Shown here piece after piece: positions 47,209 to 56,479 of a DNA stretch of 64,000 nt. Under the pieces are notes generated by a model that was not told the DNA's origin, made no database searches, and was given only the letters and a program-made list of their open reading frames with translations. The stretch is taken from the NCBI RefSeq assembly GCF_016617715.1, contig NZ_CP067225.1, positions 868,001 through 932,000 on the forward strand, given 5' to 3'. Both the position numbers and the translations under genes were made by a program. The DNA is from Paracoccus sp. MC1862 (lineage in GTDB: Bacteria > Pseudomonadota > Alphaproteobacteria > Rhodobacterales > Rhodobacteraceae). Within the stretch, counting starts at the first letter, position 1; the number at the start of each line of letters is the position of its first letter.

Positions 47209-48816
47209 GTGACCGACCTGCCAACCCCTTCGGCCGAAACCTCGCTGCACCGCATCGTCGATCACGATTCCGGGACCGTTTTCGTCGGCGGCGGAGGCCC
47301 GGGACACGTGCAGCCACAGGCGATGCTGTTGCGCCAGGCCAACCGGCACGGGCTGATCGCCGGGGCGACCGGCACCGGTAAGACGGTCACGCTGCAGACA
47401 CTGGCCGAGGCGATGTCGTTGGCAGGCGTCCCGGTGCTGCTGGCGGACGTCAAGGGCGACCTTGCCGGCATGGCGATGCCCGGCGGCGCCGACCCGAAGC
47501 TTGCCGATGGCTTTCTCAAGCGCGCGGCACAGTTGGGGGCGCCGCTAAACTACCAGTCCTTTCCTGTCACCTTCTGGGACATCTGGGGCGAGCAGGGCCA
47601 TCCGGTCCGCACCACCCCCGCCGAGATGGGACCGCTGCTGCTGTCGCGCCTGCTGGACCTGACCCCGGCGCAGGAGGGCGTGCTGAACATCGCCTTCCGG
47701 GTCGCCGACGAGGAGGCCCTGGCGCTGGCCGACCTCAGGGACCTGCGGGCGATGCTGGTCTGGGTGGGGCAGAACGCCCGCGACCTGAGCCTGCGCTATG
47801 GCAATGTCCCGGCAGCCTCGGTCGGCGCGATCCAGCGCGCCCTGCTGGTGCTCGAGGAGCAGGGCGGCGACCGCCTGTTCGGGGAACCGGCGCTGGAGCT
47901 TTCCGACCTGATGCGGCTGGACGCATCCGGCAAGGGGGTCGTCAACATCCTTGCCGCCGACCGGCTGATGCGCTCGCCCCGGCTGTATGCGACCTTCCTG
48001 CTGTGGCTGCTGTCGGAACTGTTCGAGCAACTGCCCGAGGTCGGCGACCCGGAAAAGCCCCGGCTCGCGTTTTTCTTCGACGAGGCGCATCTGCTGTTCG
48101 ACGACGCGCCCGCGGCGCTGGTGGACAAGATCGAGCAGGTAGCGCGGCTGATCCGGTCCAAGGGGGTCAGCGTCTGGTTCATCACCCAGAATCCTGCCGA
48201 CCTGCCCGATGCCGTCTTGGGCCAGCTTGGCAACCGCGTCCAGCACGCGTTGCGCGCCTTTACCGCCCGCGACCAGAAGGCGCTGCGGATGGCGGCAGAA
48301 ACCTATCGCCCGAACCCCGCCTTCGACACCACCGATGCGATCCGCCATGTCGGCACGGGCGAGGCGGTCACGTCCTTTCTTGACGCAAAGGGCGCGCCGG
48401 GCATCGTCGAGCGGACTCTGATCCGGCCGCCGCTGTCAAGGCTCGGGCCGATCCCCGAAGCCGAACGGGCGCAAATCGTCCGGCTCGGCCCGCTGGGCCT
48501 GAAATACGGGCAGATCATCGACCGCGACTCGGCCCATGAAATTCTGGCGCGGCGCGCGGCCGAGGCGGCCGGGCAGGCCGCCGCTGCCGAGCGGGCGCAG
48601 GCCGATGCCGACCTGTTCACCATTCCCGCCGGCAAGACGGGACGTGGCCGGCGCTATCAGCCGGGCCTGCAGGCCGGAACGCGCAACACGGCGCCGGCCC
48701 GTCGGGGCGACACGATGATCGAGGCGTTCGGCAAAAGCATGGCCCGGCAGATTGGCACCAAGACCGGACAGGCGATTGCCCGCGGCATCTTGGGAACCAT
48801 GTTCCGGGGGCGCTGA
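47209..48816 (+). CDS. HerA-like ATPase (DUF853/YjgR family)
   Basis: A 535-residue P-loop ATPase of the HerA/FtsK group. Walker A is HGLIAGATGTGKTVTLQ near residue 50, and Walker B is LAFFFDEAHLLFDD near residue 290. Further conserved segments are VPVLLADVKGDLAG, VWFITQNPADLPDAVLGQLGNRVQHALRAFT (sensor/Arg finger) and PAGKTGRGRR near the end. Related HerA proteins pump DNA, but the role of this subfamily is unknown. The start is GTG at 47209 with AGAGG upstream; the frame stays open back to 46828 without support for that extension. Confidence 0.88.
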   Translation: MTDLPTPSAETSLHRIVDHDSGTVFVGGGGPGHVQPQAMLLRQANRHGLIAGATGTGKTVTLQTLAEAMSLAGVPVLLADVKGDLAGMAMPGGADPKLADGFLKRAAQLGAPLNYQSFPVTFWDIWGEQGHPVRTTPAEMGPLLLSRLLDLTPAQEGVLNIAFRVADEEALALADLRDLRAMLVWVGQNARDLSLRYGNVPAASVGAIQRALLVLEEQGGDRLFGEPALELSDLMRLDASGKGVVNILAADRLMRSPRLYATFLLWLLSELFEQLPEVGDPEKPRLAFFFDEAHLLFDDAPAALVDKIEQVARLIRSKGVSVWFITQNPADLPDAVLGQLGNRVQHALRAFTARDQKALRMAAETYRPNPAFDTTDAIRHVGTGEAVTSFLDAKGAPGIVERTLIRPPLSRLGPIPEAERAQIVRLGPLGLKYGQIIDRDSAHEILARRAAEAAGQAAAAERAQADADLFTIPAGKTGRGRRYQPGLQAGTRNTAPARRGDTMIEAFGKSMARQIGTKTGQAIARGILGTMFRGR

Positions 48817-48821
48817 ACCCT

Positions 48822-49151
48822 TCAGCAGATTGCGCTCAGCCGCGGGCTTTCGCCCGAGGAAAGCCGTGACTCGGCCAGAATCGCGATCATCAGCATGACA
48901 TGGTAGTGCATGTCGTAATCCGCCGCGCCCTCTTGCCGGGCCATGTTCATCCTGTCCTCGTCCGCCCGCAGCCGCGCCAGCGCCTTGCCCGGCGGGGGCA
49001 GGATCTCGCAGCGCAGGGTGCGGCGCAGGTCGCGGTCGCGCCGCCACTGCGACTGGCCGGCGACGGCGGCGCGGATCAGCGCGGCCGGGCGGCGCAACCG
49101 GGGCAGGACCGGCTGCGCGGGAAAGGCGAGGACGTTCGACATCAGGCTCAT
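48822..49151 (-). CDS. Small DUF6477-type protein
   Basis: A 109-residue, Arg/Ala-rich protein with LRRPAALIRAA near the N-terminus, RRDRDLRRTLRCEILPPPGKALARL, and a C-terminal helix HVMLMIAILAESRL. The arrangement resembles short Rhodobacterales proteins listed as DUF6477, but I recall that family only from memory. No membrane helix or signal peptide. GGAG lies 6 bases before the ATG at 49151; an ATG at 49142 is also possible. Divergent from the DUF6456 gene at 49357, a pairing that may be conserved. Confidence 0.6.
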   Translation of the reverse strand: MSLMSNVLAFPAQPVLPRLRRPAALIRAAVAGQSQWRRDRDLRRTLRCEILPPPGKALARLRADEDRMNMARQEGAADYDMHYHVMLMIAILAESRLSSGESPRLSAIC

Positions 49152-49356
49152 CGGATACTCCGGGCGACAGGTGATGGCGCAAGTCTTGCCTCAACCCTGC
49201 CCCTGTTGCGTCAACGCATGCTGCGCCGTCCGCCTTGGTTAACGTTCTTTAGGAAATCTTAGCCATTCGTCACCGATGTGAGGACCACCTGTCTTTTTGG
49301 ACAGGTTCCAGACCCAGGGCCATGATCGGCCCGAGGATGACAAGGGACAGATTGGA

Positions 49357-50556
49357 ATGACGATACTGACCGGTGATTTCGCCGATGCCGCCGCCATCTC
49401 GTCGCGACCCTGTGGCGGGCTGCCGTCCGAAGCGACACCGGCGATCCCCGCAACGGCTGCCGTGGATACCGCAGAACCGATCGGGGCGCTGCCTTCGGTC
49501 CTTCCCGACGATGCGCGACTGTACCTGCGCCATGTCGAGGGGGGCGAAACGATCCGTGCGCTGGCGCGGGAAACCGGTTGCCACGCCTCGACGATCCTGC
49601 GCCGCATCCGCAAGTTCGAGAACCGGCGCGACGACCCGCTGGTCGACCGCGCGGTCGAGCGGGGGGGACGCGACACCCAGGCCGACCGCACCGAACTGCG
49701 CCGCGTGCTGCGGCGGCTGGCCGAACCGGGGGCGGTGCTGGCCGTGGCCGCGGGGATGGAAAAGGCCATTGTCACCCGCGCCGACATCCGCACGGCCGTG
49801 CTGGATCGGACGGTGGCAGAGATGCTTGCCTTGCGCGGCTGGGTGGCGATCGTCGCGCAGGGGCGCATTTCCCGCCACGCCATCACGGCGGCGGGACGGG
49901 CGGCGCTGAAGGCGATGGCGACTGGCGGCAGCGCCGGCCTGCCGGCTCCGGCGGATTTCAGCGATGCCGCGCGGGTTGATCCGGCACCCGCCGGCATGGC
50001 CGAGGCCGCGGCCCCCTTCGAGGGCGCCGATCCCGGTCCCCGGGCCGCGCAGGCCCACCGCATCATGGAAGATCGCGTCCTCGACGACCCCGATGGCAGC
50101 GGGCCACGCCGGATGCGGGTGAACATCGCGGAAAGCCCGCTGCACGTCATGGCGCGTCGGCGGGATGCCAATGGCCAGCCGTTCCTTGACAACGGCATGG
50201 TGGTGGCGGGCGAACGCCTGCGCGAGGATTTCGAGTTGGCGCAGATGGGCGTGCGCGTGACCCAGAACTGGGACGGCTTCATGACCGCCGGGATCGACGC
50301 CAGCTATGTTCCCGGCGCGGGCGGCGGCGGGTCCGAGGCAGCGCGTCGCCGCGTGGCCGAGGCGCTGCGCGAGCTTGGCCCCGGGATGGGCGACCTCGTG
50401 CTGCGGGTCTGCTGCTTTCTAGAGGGGATCGAGATGACCGAGCGCCGCCTCGGCTGGCCCGCCCGGTCGGGCAAGGTCGTCCTGCGGCTGGCCTTGATGC
50501 GGCTGGAACGGCATTACCGGGAACGCTACGGCAAGTTCGGGCCGCTGATCGGATGA
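49357..50556 (+). CDS. DUF6456 helix-turn-helix protein
   Basis: A 399-residue putative DNA-binding regulator. An N-terminal helix-turn-helix lies at about residues 52-85 (RHVEGGETIRALARETGCHASTILRRIRKFE). A middle winged-helix-like part follows (TVAEMLALRGWVAIVAQGRISRHAITAAGRAAL). The C-terminal DUF6456 domain spans about residues 275-399 (AESPLHVMARRRDANGQPFL, LEGIEMTERRLGWPARSGK). I choose the ATG at 49357 over 49297 because an AAGGGA precedes it. Target genes are unknown. Confidence 0.8.
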   Translation: MTILTGDFADAAAISSRPCGGLPSEATPAIPATAAVDTAEPIGALPSVLPDDARLYLRHVEGGETIRALARETGCHASTILRRIRKFENRRDDPLVDRAVERGGRDTQADRTELRRVLRRLAEPGAVLAVAAGMEKAIVTRADIRTAVLDRTVAEMLALRGWVAIVAQGRISRHAITAAGRAALKAMATGGSAGLPAPADFSDAARVDPAPAGMAEAAAPFEGADPGPRAAQAHRIMEDRVLDDPDGSGPRRMRVNIAESPLHVMARRRDANGQPFLDNGMVVAGERLREDFELAQMGVRVTQNWDGFMTAGIDASYVPGAGGGGSEAARRRVAEALRELGPGMGDLVLRVCCFLEGIEMTERRLGWPARSGKVVLRLALMRLERHYRERYGKFGPLIG

Positions 50557-50607
50557 CCTGTTTCCGCCAGCCGGGAAGGGCGGTTGATCCGGTGCGCGGA
50601 AGGGATT

Positions 50608-50654
50608 ACCTCGGGAAGCGACGGCCCTTCGGCCCTTGACCCCCGAGGTTTTTT
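50608..50654 (+). promoter_or_regulatory. Terminator-like hairpin overlapping the lipA ribosome-binding site
   Basis: ACCTCGGG (50608-50615) pairs with CCCGAGGT (50642-50649), followed by a T run (50649-50654) and then GCG and the lipA ATG. The GAGG that serves as Shine-Dalgarno for lipA is inside the 3' arm. It may end the upstream DUF6456 transcript or act as an attenuator of lipA. Confidence 0.6.
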
Positions 50655-50657
50655 GCG

Positions 50658-51605
50658 ATGTCCGACGCCCCCCCGGTCCTGCGCCATCCCGAAAAGGCAC
50701 ATCGCCCTGATCAGGACCAGCCCAAGAAGCCCTCGTGGATTCGGGTCAAGGCTCCGGTCAGCCAAGGCTACAAGGACACCCGCGACATCCTGCGGACGAA
50801 TCGCCTCTCCACTGTCTGCGAGGAAGCCGGCTGCCCCAATGTCGGCGAATGCTGGAGCCAGGGCCACGCCACCATGATGATCATGGGCGAGATCTGCACC
50901 CGCGGCTGTTCCTTCTGCAACGTGACCACCGGCAAGCCCGACGCGCTTGACGTATTCGAGCCGGGCCGGGTGGCCCATGCGGTCGCGACCCTTGGGCTGA
51001 GCCATGTGGTCATCACCAGCGTGGACCGCGACGACCTGGACGACGGCGGCGCGGATCACTTCGCCCAGACGATCCGGGCGATCCGCCACCGCTCGCCGGG
51101 GTCCACCATCGAGGTGCTGACGCCTGACTTCCTGAAGGCCAGGCCGGGGGCGCTGGAAACCGTGGTCGCGGCACGGCCCGATGTCTTCAACCACAACCTC
51201 GAAACCGTGCCTGGGCTGTATCCAACCGTGCGGCCGGGCGCGCGCTATTTCGCCTCGCTGCGGCTCTTGCAGCGGGTCAAGGAACTTGATCCCGCGATGT
51301 TCACCAAGTCGGGGATCATGGTGGGCTTGGGCGAGGACCGGCAGGGCGTGCTGCAGGTCATGGACGATATGCGGGCGGCCGACATCGACTTCATCACCAT
51401 CGGCCAATACCTGCAGCCGACACCCAAGCATCACCGCGTCGACCGCTTCGTCACGCCCGAGGAATTTGCGGGCTACGAAAAGGCCGCCTGGGGCAAGGGC
51501 TTCCTGATGGTCGCGGCCAAGCCCCTGACGCGGTCCTCCTATCACGCGGGGGACGACTTCGCTCGCCTGCGGGCAGCGCGGCAGGCGAAGCTGGCGGGTG
51601 CCTGA
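50658..51605 (+). CDS. lipA: Lipoyl synthase
   Basis: Radical-SAM enzyme that inserts two sulfurs into octanoyl groups on lipoyl carrier proteins. The 315-residue protein has the auxiliary cluster cysteines in [12 protein letters not shown] (54, 59, 65) and the radical-SAM CxxxCxxC in CTRGCSFC (80, 84, 87). [33 protein letters not shown] and the C-terminal RSSYHAGD, with the conserved RSSY motif, follow. Length is typical. The start has GAGG upstream within a hairpin arm. Confidence 0.96.
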   Translation: MSDAPPVLRHPEKAHRPDQDQPKKPSWIRVKAPVSQGYKDTRDILRTNRLSTVCEEAGCPNVGECWSQGHATMMIMGEICTRGCSFCNVTTGKPDALDVFEPGRVAHAVATLGLSHVVITSVDRDDLDDGGADHFAQTIRAIRHRSPGSTIEVLTPDFLKARPGALETVVAARPDVFNHNLETVPGLYPTVRPGARYFASLRLLQRVKELDPAMFTKSGIMVGLGEDRQGVLQVMDDMRAADIDFITIGQYLQPTPKHHRVDRFVTPEEFAGYEKAAWGKGFLMVAAKPLTRSSYHAGDDFARLRAARQAKLAGA

Positions 51606-51649
51606 GCCGCTTGCGCCGGCGCCTTTGCCGGTTTATCGCTGGCCTGCGT

Positions 51650-51735
51650 GCCCGAGTGGCGGAATGGTAGACGCAGCGGATTCAAAATCCGCCATCCGCA
51701 AGGATATGTCGGTTCGAGTCCGACCTCGGGCACCA
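51650..51735 (+). tRNA. tRNA-Leu (anticodon CAA)
   Basis: An 86-base cloverleaf including encoded CCA. The acceptor stem GCCCGAG (51650-51656) pairs with CTCGGGC (51725-51731), followed by A and CCA. The anticodon arm is GCGGA-TTCAAAA-TCCGC with anticodon CAA at 51683-51685. A long variable arm (CATCCGCAAGGATAT region) is typical of class II tRNA-Leu, and the T loop reads GTTCGAGTC. It decodes UUG. Confidence 0.97.
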
Positions 51736-51878
51736 TCCATCCTGATCAGATGACCATGCCGTCGCAGGAGGACAGTTAACATTTTTTAAATCGTCTGACT
51801 TCTTCCGTCGTGCGTTGAGGCGCGAGGCCGCCGGTTCATCAGCCGCGCCTCTGTCCTGCCACAAAGAGGAATCGACAG

Positions 51879-52823
51879 ATGTTTCTTCGCGTCGACAAGT
51901 TGCAAGTCGAGTTGCCTGCGCCTGCCCGCCAGGATCCCAACGCCGCTGCTGCCCTGCAGGAACTGCTGGGCGGCAAATACGGCGAGATGTCCACCCTGGG
52001 CAACTATCTGTTCCAGAGCTTCAACTTCCGGTCCAAGAACAAGCTGCGGCCGTTCTACGAACTGGTCGCCGCGATCACGGCCGAGGAACTGGGCCATGTC
52101 GAACTGGTCTCGAACGGAGTGGCGATGCTGGCCAACGGCCCCGACAAGCCGGGCGGGGACGAAGGCGACGGCGGCGACATCTCGAACGCGCCGTTCGAAG
52201 CGATGAAGGACATCCGCTCGGCTGCGTCCTTCTTCAGCCATGCGGGCGGGGCGGTTCCGGTCAACTCGAACTCGATGTCCTGGAACGCGGACATGGTGAC
52301 AACGACCGGCAACGTCATCGTGGATCTGCTGCACAACTTCCACCTGGAATGCGGCGCGCGGCTGCACAAGCTGCGGGTCTATGAGTCGCTGACCGATGCG
52401 AACATCACCGGGCGCGAGGTTTGCGGCTATCTGCTGGTGCGCGGCGGGGTCCATGCCCATGCCTATGGCCTGGCGCTGAAGCGGCTGACGGGCGTGGACA
52501 TCCACAAGATGTTGCCGACGCCGAACATCCCGACCGACAAGGTGCCGGAGGCCCGCAAATACCTGCAGGCCGGTGCGCATCGGCGGCTTTATACCTTCTC
52601 GCCAGGCGACTACGCCGCAATTGCCGGCGTCTGGAACGGCGAGGCGCTGCCCGACGATCCGCCCGGCCCGCTGGAGGTGATCGAGGGGATGCCCGAGGGC
52701 GGCAAGATCCACCAGTTGACGGGCGTGCCCTCGGCCTTCACCCCGGACTATGCGCCCGAGGAGATGTTCGAGATCGCCGAGAAGCTGACCAAGGCGGCCA
52801 TGCAGGGCGGCGGATCGCTGTAA
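51879..52823 (+). CDS. Manganese catalase family protein
   Basis: A ferritin-like dimanganese catalase that dismutates hydrogen peroxide. The 314-residue protein carries plausible metal ligands in family positions: Glu36 (GKYGEMSTL), Glu70 and His73 (TAEELGHVE), Glu157 (FHLECGARL) and a His near 192 (RGGVHAHAYG). Length fits the family. The ATG at 51879 has AGAGGA 9 bases upstream. An AT-rich stretch at 51776-51795 (TTAACATTTTTTAAA) probably belongs to its promoter. It stands alone and is convergent with the dpp operon. Confidence 0.9.
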   Translation: MFLRVDKLQVELPAPARQDPNAAAALQELLGGKYGEMSTLGNYLFQSFNFRSKNKLRPFYELVAAITAEELGHVELVSNGVAMLANGPDKPGGDEGDGGDISNAPFEAMKDIRSAASFFSHAGGAVPVNSNSMSWNADMVTTTGNVIVDLLHNFHLECGARLHKLRVYESLTDANITGREVCGYLLVRGGVHAHAYGLALKRLTGVDIHKMLPTPNIPTDKVPEARKYLQAGAHRRLYTFSPGDYAAIAGVWNGEALPDDPPGPLEVIEGMPEGGKIHQLTGVPSAFTPDYAPEEMFEIAEKLTKAAMQGGGSL

Positions 52824-52832
52824 GGCAGAAGA

Positions 52833-52855
52833 TGGCCGGCTCACGTCGCCGGCCA
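52833..52855. terminator. Bidirectional terminator between catalase and dppF
   Basis: TGGCCGGC (52833-52840) pairs perfectly with GCCGGCCA (52848-52855) around TCACGTC and is followed by CCTTT. It separates two convergent genes. Confidence 0.65.
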
Positions 52856-52867
52856 CCTTTCCCCGGA

Positions 52868-53716
52868 TCAGCCCGCCCTAGCGGCTTTCGCGGCCTTGCG
52901 GCGGGTGACGCGGGCGCGGATCGATTCTACATCCGTGATCGGGGTCGCTGCGAAAAGCTGGCGCGTATAAGGGTGCTTGGGGTCGGAAAAGACTTCTTCC
53001 CGTGTGCCCTGTTCGACCGCCACACCCTCGCTGATGACCATCACGTCGTCGGCGATATAGCGCACCACCGACAGGTCGTGGCTGACGAAGACATAGGTCA
53101 GCTGGAACTCGTCCTGCAGGTCGGCCAGCAGGTTCAGCACCTGCGCCTGCACCGACAGGTCAAGCGCCGACACCGGCTCGTCCAGCACCAGCAGCGAGGG
53201 ATTCAGCATCAACGCCCGCGCGATGGCGATCCGCTGGCGCTGGCCGCCCGAGAACATGTGCGGATAGCGGTTGAAGTGTTCCGGCCCGAGGCCGACCTTG
53301 ACCAGCATCGCCTCGGCCCGATCGCGGCGCTCGGCGGCGGGGGTGTCGGTGTTGATGACCAGCGGCTCCATCAGCACGTTGCCGATCTTCTGGCGCGGGT
53401 TGAGGCTGCCATAGGGGTTCTGGAACACCATCTGCACCTTGGACCGCATCGCCGGGCCGGGCCGGGACTTCGAGATGTCCACGCGGTTGCCCTCGATCAG
53501 CAACTCGCCGCCCGAGGGCGGGTCGATCAGGGCGATGATGCGCGCGAGGGTGGACTTGCCGGACCCGGATTCACCCACGATGGCCAGCGTCTTGCCCTTT
53601 TCCACGGTGAAATCGACGCCCTTGAGCGCCCGCACCGTCTTGGCCCCGCCGAAGAACCCGCCGGAAACGTGATAGTCCTGAACGAGCTTGCGGCCTTCCA
53701 GCACCACCGCGCTCAT
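52868..53716 (-). CDS. Dipeptide/oligopeptide ABC transporter ATPase DppF-like
   Basis: Second ATPase of a peptide importer. The 282 residues include Walker [16 protein letters not shown], signature FSGGQRQRIAIARAL, Walker B LLVLDEPVSALDL, H-loop VSHDLSVVRY, and the C-terminal oligopeptide/dipeptide domain QGTREEVFSDPKHPYTRQLF. Cys residues that might bind an iron-sulfur cluster in some homologues are not seen. Overlaps dppD by four bases, the last gene of the dppABCDF operon. Confidence 0.92.
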   Translation of the reverse strand: MSAVVLEGRKLVQDYHVSGGFFGGAKTVRALKGVDFTVEKGKTLAIVGESGSGKSTLARIIALIDPPSGGELLIEGNRVDISKSRPGPAMRSKVQMVFQNPYGSLNPRQKIGNVLMEPLVINTDTPAAERRDRAEAMLVKVGLGPEHFNRYPHMFSGGQRQRIAIARALMLNPSLLVLDEPVSALDLSVQAQVLNLLADLQDEFQLTYVFVSHDLSVVRYIADDVMVISEGVAVEQGTREEVFSDPKHPYTRQLFAATPITDVESIRARVTRRKAAKAARAG

Positions 53717-54552
53717 CGGGCGGCCTCGGCGGTAAAGTAGTCCGACACGGTCGGCAGGCGGTCGCCGGTCGCGTTCTCGGGCAGGGCGGACAGCAGCGCG
53801 CGGGTATAGGGGTTCTGCGGGGATTCGAAGATCGACAGCACGTCGGCGTCCTCCATCTTCCGGCCCTTGTATTGCACGACAACGCGGTCGGCGGTTTCCG
53901 CCACCACGCCCATGTCATGGGTGATGAGGATCAGCGCCATGCCGTAATCTTCCTGCAGATCCATCAGCAGGTCGAGGATCTGCTTCTGGATCGTCACGTC
54001 CAGCGCGGTCGTCGGCTCGTCCGCAATCAGCAGGCGGGGCTTCGACGCAATGGCGATGGCGATCATCACCCGCTGGCACTGGCCGCCGGAAAGCTGGTGC
54101 GGATAGGACTTCAGCTTCTCCTCGGGCGAGGGGATGCCGACCGAACGGAACAGTTCCAGCGCGCGGGTGCGGGACTGCCGGCGGCTCATGCCGAGATTCA
54201 GGCGCAGCACCTCCTCGATCTGGAAGCCGACGGTGAAGGCGGGGTTCAGCGAGGCAACGGGTTCCTGGAAGATCATGGTGATCTCGCGCCCGATCAGGCG
54301 GCGACGCTCGGCGGCGGGCATCGCCAGCAGGTCGCGGCCGTCATAGGTCATCTCGTCGGCGGTCACGGTGGCGGTATCGGGCAGAAGCCCCATCACCGCC
54401 AGCATCGACACCGACTTGCCGGACCCGGATTCGCCCACGATGGCCAGAACCTCGCCCCGGTCCACGCTGATGTCCACGCCATCGACGGCGGTGAAGCTGC
54501 CGGTGGCGGTGGCGAAGCGGACGGTCAGGTTGCGGATGTTCAGAACGGGCAT
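53713..54552 (-). CDS. Dipeptide/oligopeptide ABC transporter ATPase DppD-like
   Basis: First ATPase of the same importer, 279 residues. It has Walker [16 protein letters not shown]-loop [12 protein letters not shown], Walker [14 protein letters not shown] and H-loop [10 protein letters not shown]. The signature motif reads LSGGQCQRV, with Cys where Gln or Arg is usual. The C-terminal peptide-transporter tail [17 protein letters not shown] is present. Four bases separate it from the upstream dppC gene. Confidence 0.92.
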   Translation of the reverse strand: MPVLNIRNLTVRFATATGSFTAVDGVDISVDRGEVLAIVGESGSGKSVSMLAVMGLLPDTATVTADEMTYDGRDLLAMPAAERRRLIGREITMIFQEPVASLNPAFTVGFQIEEVLRLNLGMSRRQSRTRALELFRSVGIPSPEEKLKSYPHQLSGGQCQRVMIAIAIASKPRLLIADEPTTALDVTIQKQILDLLMDLQEDYGMALILITHDMGVVAETADRVVVQYKGRKMEDADVLSIFESPQNPYTRALLSALPENATGDRLPTVSDYFTAEAAR

Positions 54553-54556
54553 CGCG

Positions 54557-55459
54557 TCAGCTCCGCTTCATCTTGGGGTCGAGCGCGTCGCGCAGCCCGT
54601 CGCCCATCAGGTTGATCGCCAGCACCGAGACGAGGATCACGAGGCCGGGGAAGGTGGCGACCCACCAGGCGCGGGAAATGAACTCGCGCGCCTCGGCCAG
54701 CATGGTGCCCCATTCCGGCGCGGGCGGCTGCGCGCCCATGCCGAGGAAACCAAGCGCGGCCGCATCCAGCACGGCGGAGGAGAAGGAGAGCGTCGCCTGC
54801 ACGATCAGGGGGGCCACGCAGTTCGGCAGGATCGTCAGGAACATCAGCCGCAGGTTGCCCGCGCCCGCGACACGCGCGGCGCTGACATATTCGCGCCGCT
54901 GTTCGGCCATGACCGCCGCGCGTGTCAGCCGGGCAAAATGCGGCTGATAGACGATGGCGATGGCGATCATCGCATTGGTCAGTCCGGGGCCCAGGATCGC
55001 CACCAGCACCAGCGCCAGCAGCAGCGAAGGGAAGGCCAGGATCACGTCCATGATCCGCATGACCAGCGCGTCGATCCAGCCGCCGAAGAAGCCTGCGACC
55101 AGACCGATGATGACACCGCCCACCAGCGCGATCGAGACGACCACGATGCCGATGAACAGCGAATATTGCGAACCCTTGATCAGCCGCGAGAAGATATCCC
55201 GGCCCACCGGGTCGGTGCCCAGCAGGAACTCGGAGCGCCCGCCTTCCAGCCAGGAGGGGGGCAGCAGCAGGGCGTCGCGATACTGCAGCGTCGGGTTATG
55301 GGGGGCGAGCCAGTCGGCGAAGATCGCCGTCAGAACCATCAGCACGAAGATCGCGAGGCCGACGACCGCGCCCTTGTTGCGGCTGAAGTAGAACCAGAAC
55401 TCGCCCAGTTGACGCCGGCGGATGGCGGCGTCCGAAAGCTTGACGGATGCATCGCTCAT
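54557..55459 (-). CDS. Dipeptide ABC transporter permease DppC-like
   Basis: Inner-membrane permease, 300 residues. It has an N-terminal cytoplasmic segment, a first helix AVVGLAIFVLMVLTAIFADWL, then LLGTDPVGRDIFSRLIKGSQYSL, typical of DppC/OppC. Five helices and the EAA loop REYVSAARVAGAGNLRL follow. The longer frame to 56023 is a shadow of dppB. The ATG at 55459 overlaps the dppB stop by four bases. Confidence 0.9.
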   Translation of the reverse strand: MSDASVKLSDAAIRRRQLGEFWFYFSRNKGAVVGLAIFVLMVLTAIFADWLAPHNPTLQYRDALLLPPSWLEGGRSEFLLGTDPVGRDIFSRLIKGSQYSLFIGIVVVSIALVGGVIIGLVAGFFGGWIDALVMRIMDVILAFPSLLLALVLVAILGPGLTNAMIAIAIVYQPHFARLTRAAVMAEQRREYVSAARVAGAGNLRLMFLTILPNCVAPLIVQATLSFSSAVLDAAALGFLGMGAQPPAPEWGTMLAEAREFISRAWWVATFPGLVILVSVLAINLMGDGLRDALDPKMKRS

Positions 55460-56463
55460 CTGTGGCGGATCCTCGGGTTGATGAGGCCGTAGGTGAGATC
55501 GACCAGCAGGTTCACGACCATCACCACGCCCGCGATCAGCAGCAGGCCGGACTGCACGGCAGGGTAATCGCGGCGCGAGATGGAATCGATCATCCACTTG
55601 CCGATGCCCGGCCAGGAAAAGATCGTCTCGGTCAGGATCGCGCCCGCCAGCAGCACGCCGATCTGCAGCCCGATGGTAGTCACGACCGGGATCAGGGCGT
55701 TCCGCAGCGCATGGACGCCGATCACCCGGCGGCGGGGCATCCCCTTGGCGCGGGCGGTGCGGACGTAATCCTCGGACATGACCTCGAGCATGGCCGACCG
55801 GGTCTGGCGCGCGATCACCGCCAGCGGGATCGTGGCCAGCACGACCGAGGGCAGGATCAGGTGCTGCGCCGCCGAGGCGAAGGCCCCGTCCTGGCCCGAG
55901 AGCAGGCTGTCGATCAGCATGAAGCCGGTGATGTTCGGAAAGAAATACATCAGCGAGATGCGCCCGGATACCGGCGTCCAGCCGAGATAGCCCGAGAAGA
56001 AGATGATGAGCAGCAGGCCCCACCAGAAGATCGGCATCGAAAAGCCGACCAGCGCCGCAGTCATGGAAAACTGGTCGAACCAGCTTCCGCGCTTGATCGC
56101 GGCGATCACGCCGATGGGCACGCCCAGCACGACGGCAATGAAGATGGCGACCATGCCAAGCTCGACCGTCGCGGGGAACAGCGACAGGAACTCGGTGAAC
56201 ACCGGCTTCTTCGTGACCAGCGAGGTACCGAAGTCACCCTGCAGCAACCGGCCGAGAAAGTCGAAATACTGCATGACCAGCGGCTTGTCGTAACCCAGCT
56301 GCGCGGTGAGTTCGGCGTGCCGCTCGGGACTGACGCCCCGCTCTCCCGCCATCAGCAGCACCGGGTCGCCCGCAAGGAAGCGCGGGAAACTGAAGGCGAT
56401 GATGGTGATGCCGATGAAGGTCGGGACGAGATAGAGCAGCCGTGAGAGGATGAAACGGATCAT
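55456..56463 (-). CDS. Dipeptide ABC transporter permease DppB-like
   Basis: Inner-membrane permease, 335 residues, beginning MIRFILSRLLYLVPTFIGIT, the family start. A large periplasmic loop and six helices follow, with the EAA motif SEDYVRTARAKGMPRRRVIG. It lies after a strong hairpin downstream of dppA, which probably gives lower expression of dppBCDF than of the binding protein. Confidence 0.92.
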   Translation of the reverse strand: MIRFILSRLLYLVPTFIGITIIAFSFPRFLAGDPVLLMAGERGVSPERHAELTAQLGYDKPLVMQYFDFLGRLLQGDFGTSLVTKKPVFTEFLSLFPATVELGMVAIFIAVVLGVPIGVIAAIKRGSWFDQFSMTAALVGFSMPIFWWGLLLIIFFSGYLGWTPVSGRISLMYFFPNITGFMLIDSLLSGQDGAFASAAQHLILPSVVLATIPLAVIARQTRSAMLEVMSEDYVRTARAKGMPRRRVIGVHALRNALIPVVTTIGLQIGVLLAGAILTETIFSWPGIGKWMIDSISRRDYPAVQSGLLLIAGVVMVVNLLVDLTYGLINPRIRHR

Positions 56464-56479
56464 TCGCCTCTTTCCTGTG

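Noticed and set aside
49230-49262. CtrA box TTAA-N7-TTAA near TTAACGTTCTTTAGG
   Set aside because: Spacing and second half-site do not match, and no other cell-cycle gene adjoins it. A motif scan of the whole genome would be needed.
51542-51864. Two short minus-strand frames across the tRNA-Leu gene
   Set aside because: They translate the antisense of tRNA-Leu and give the familiar spurious peptides (PRSDSNRH and GLEPTYPC). No ribosome-binding site or homology beyond that artefact.
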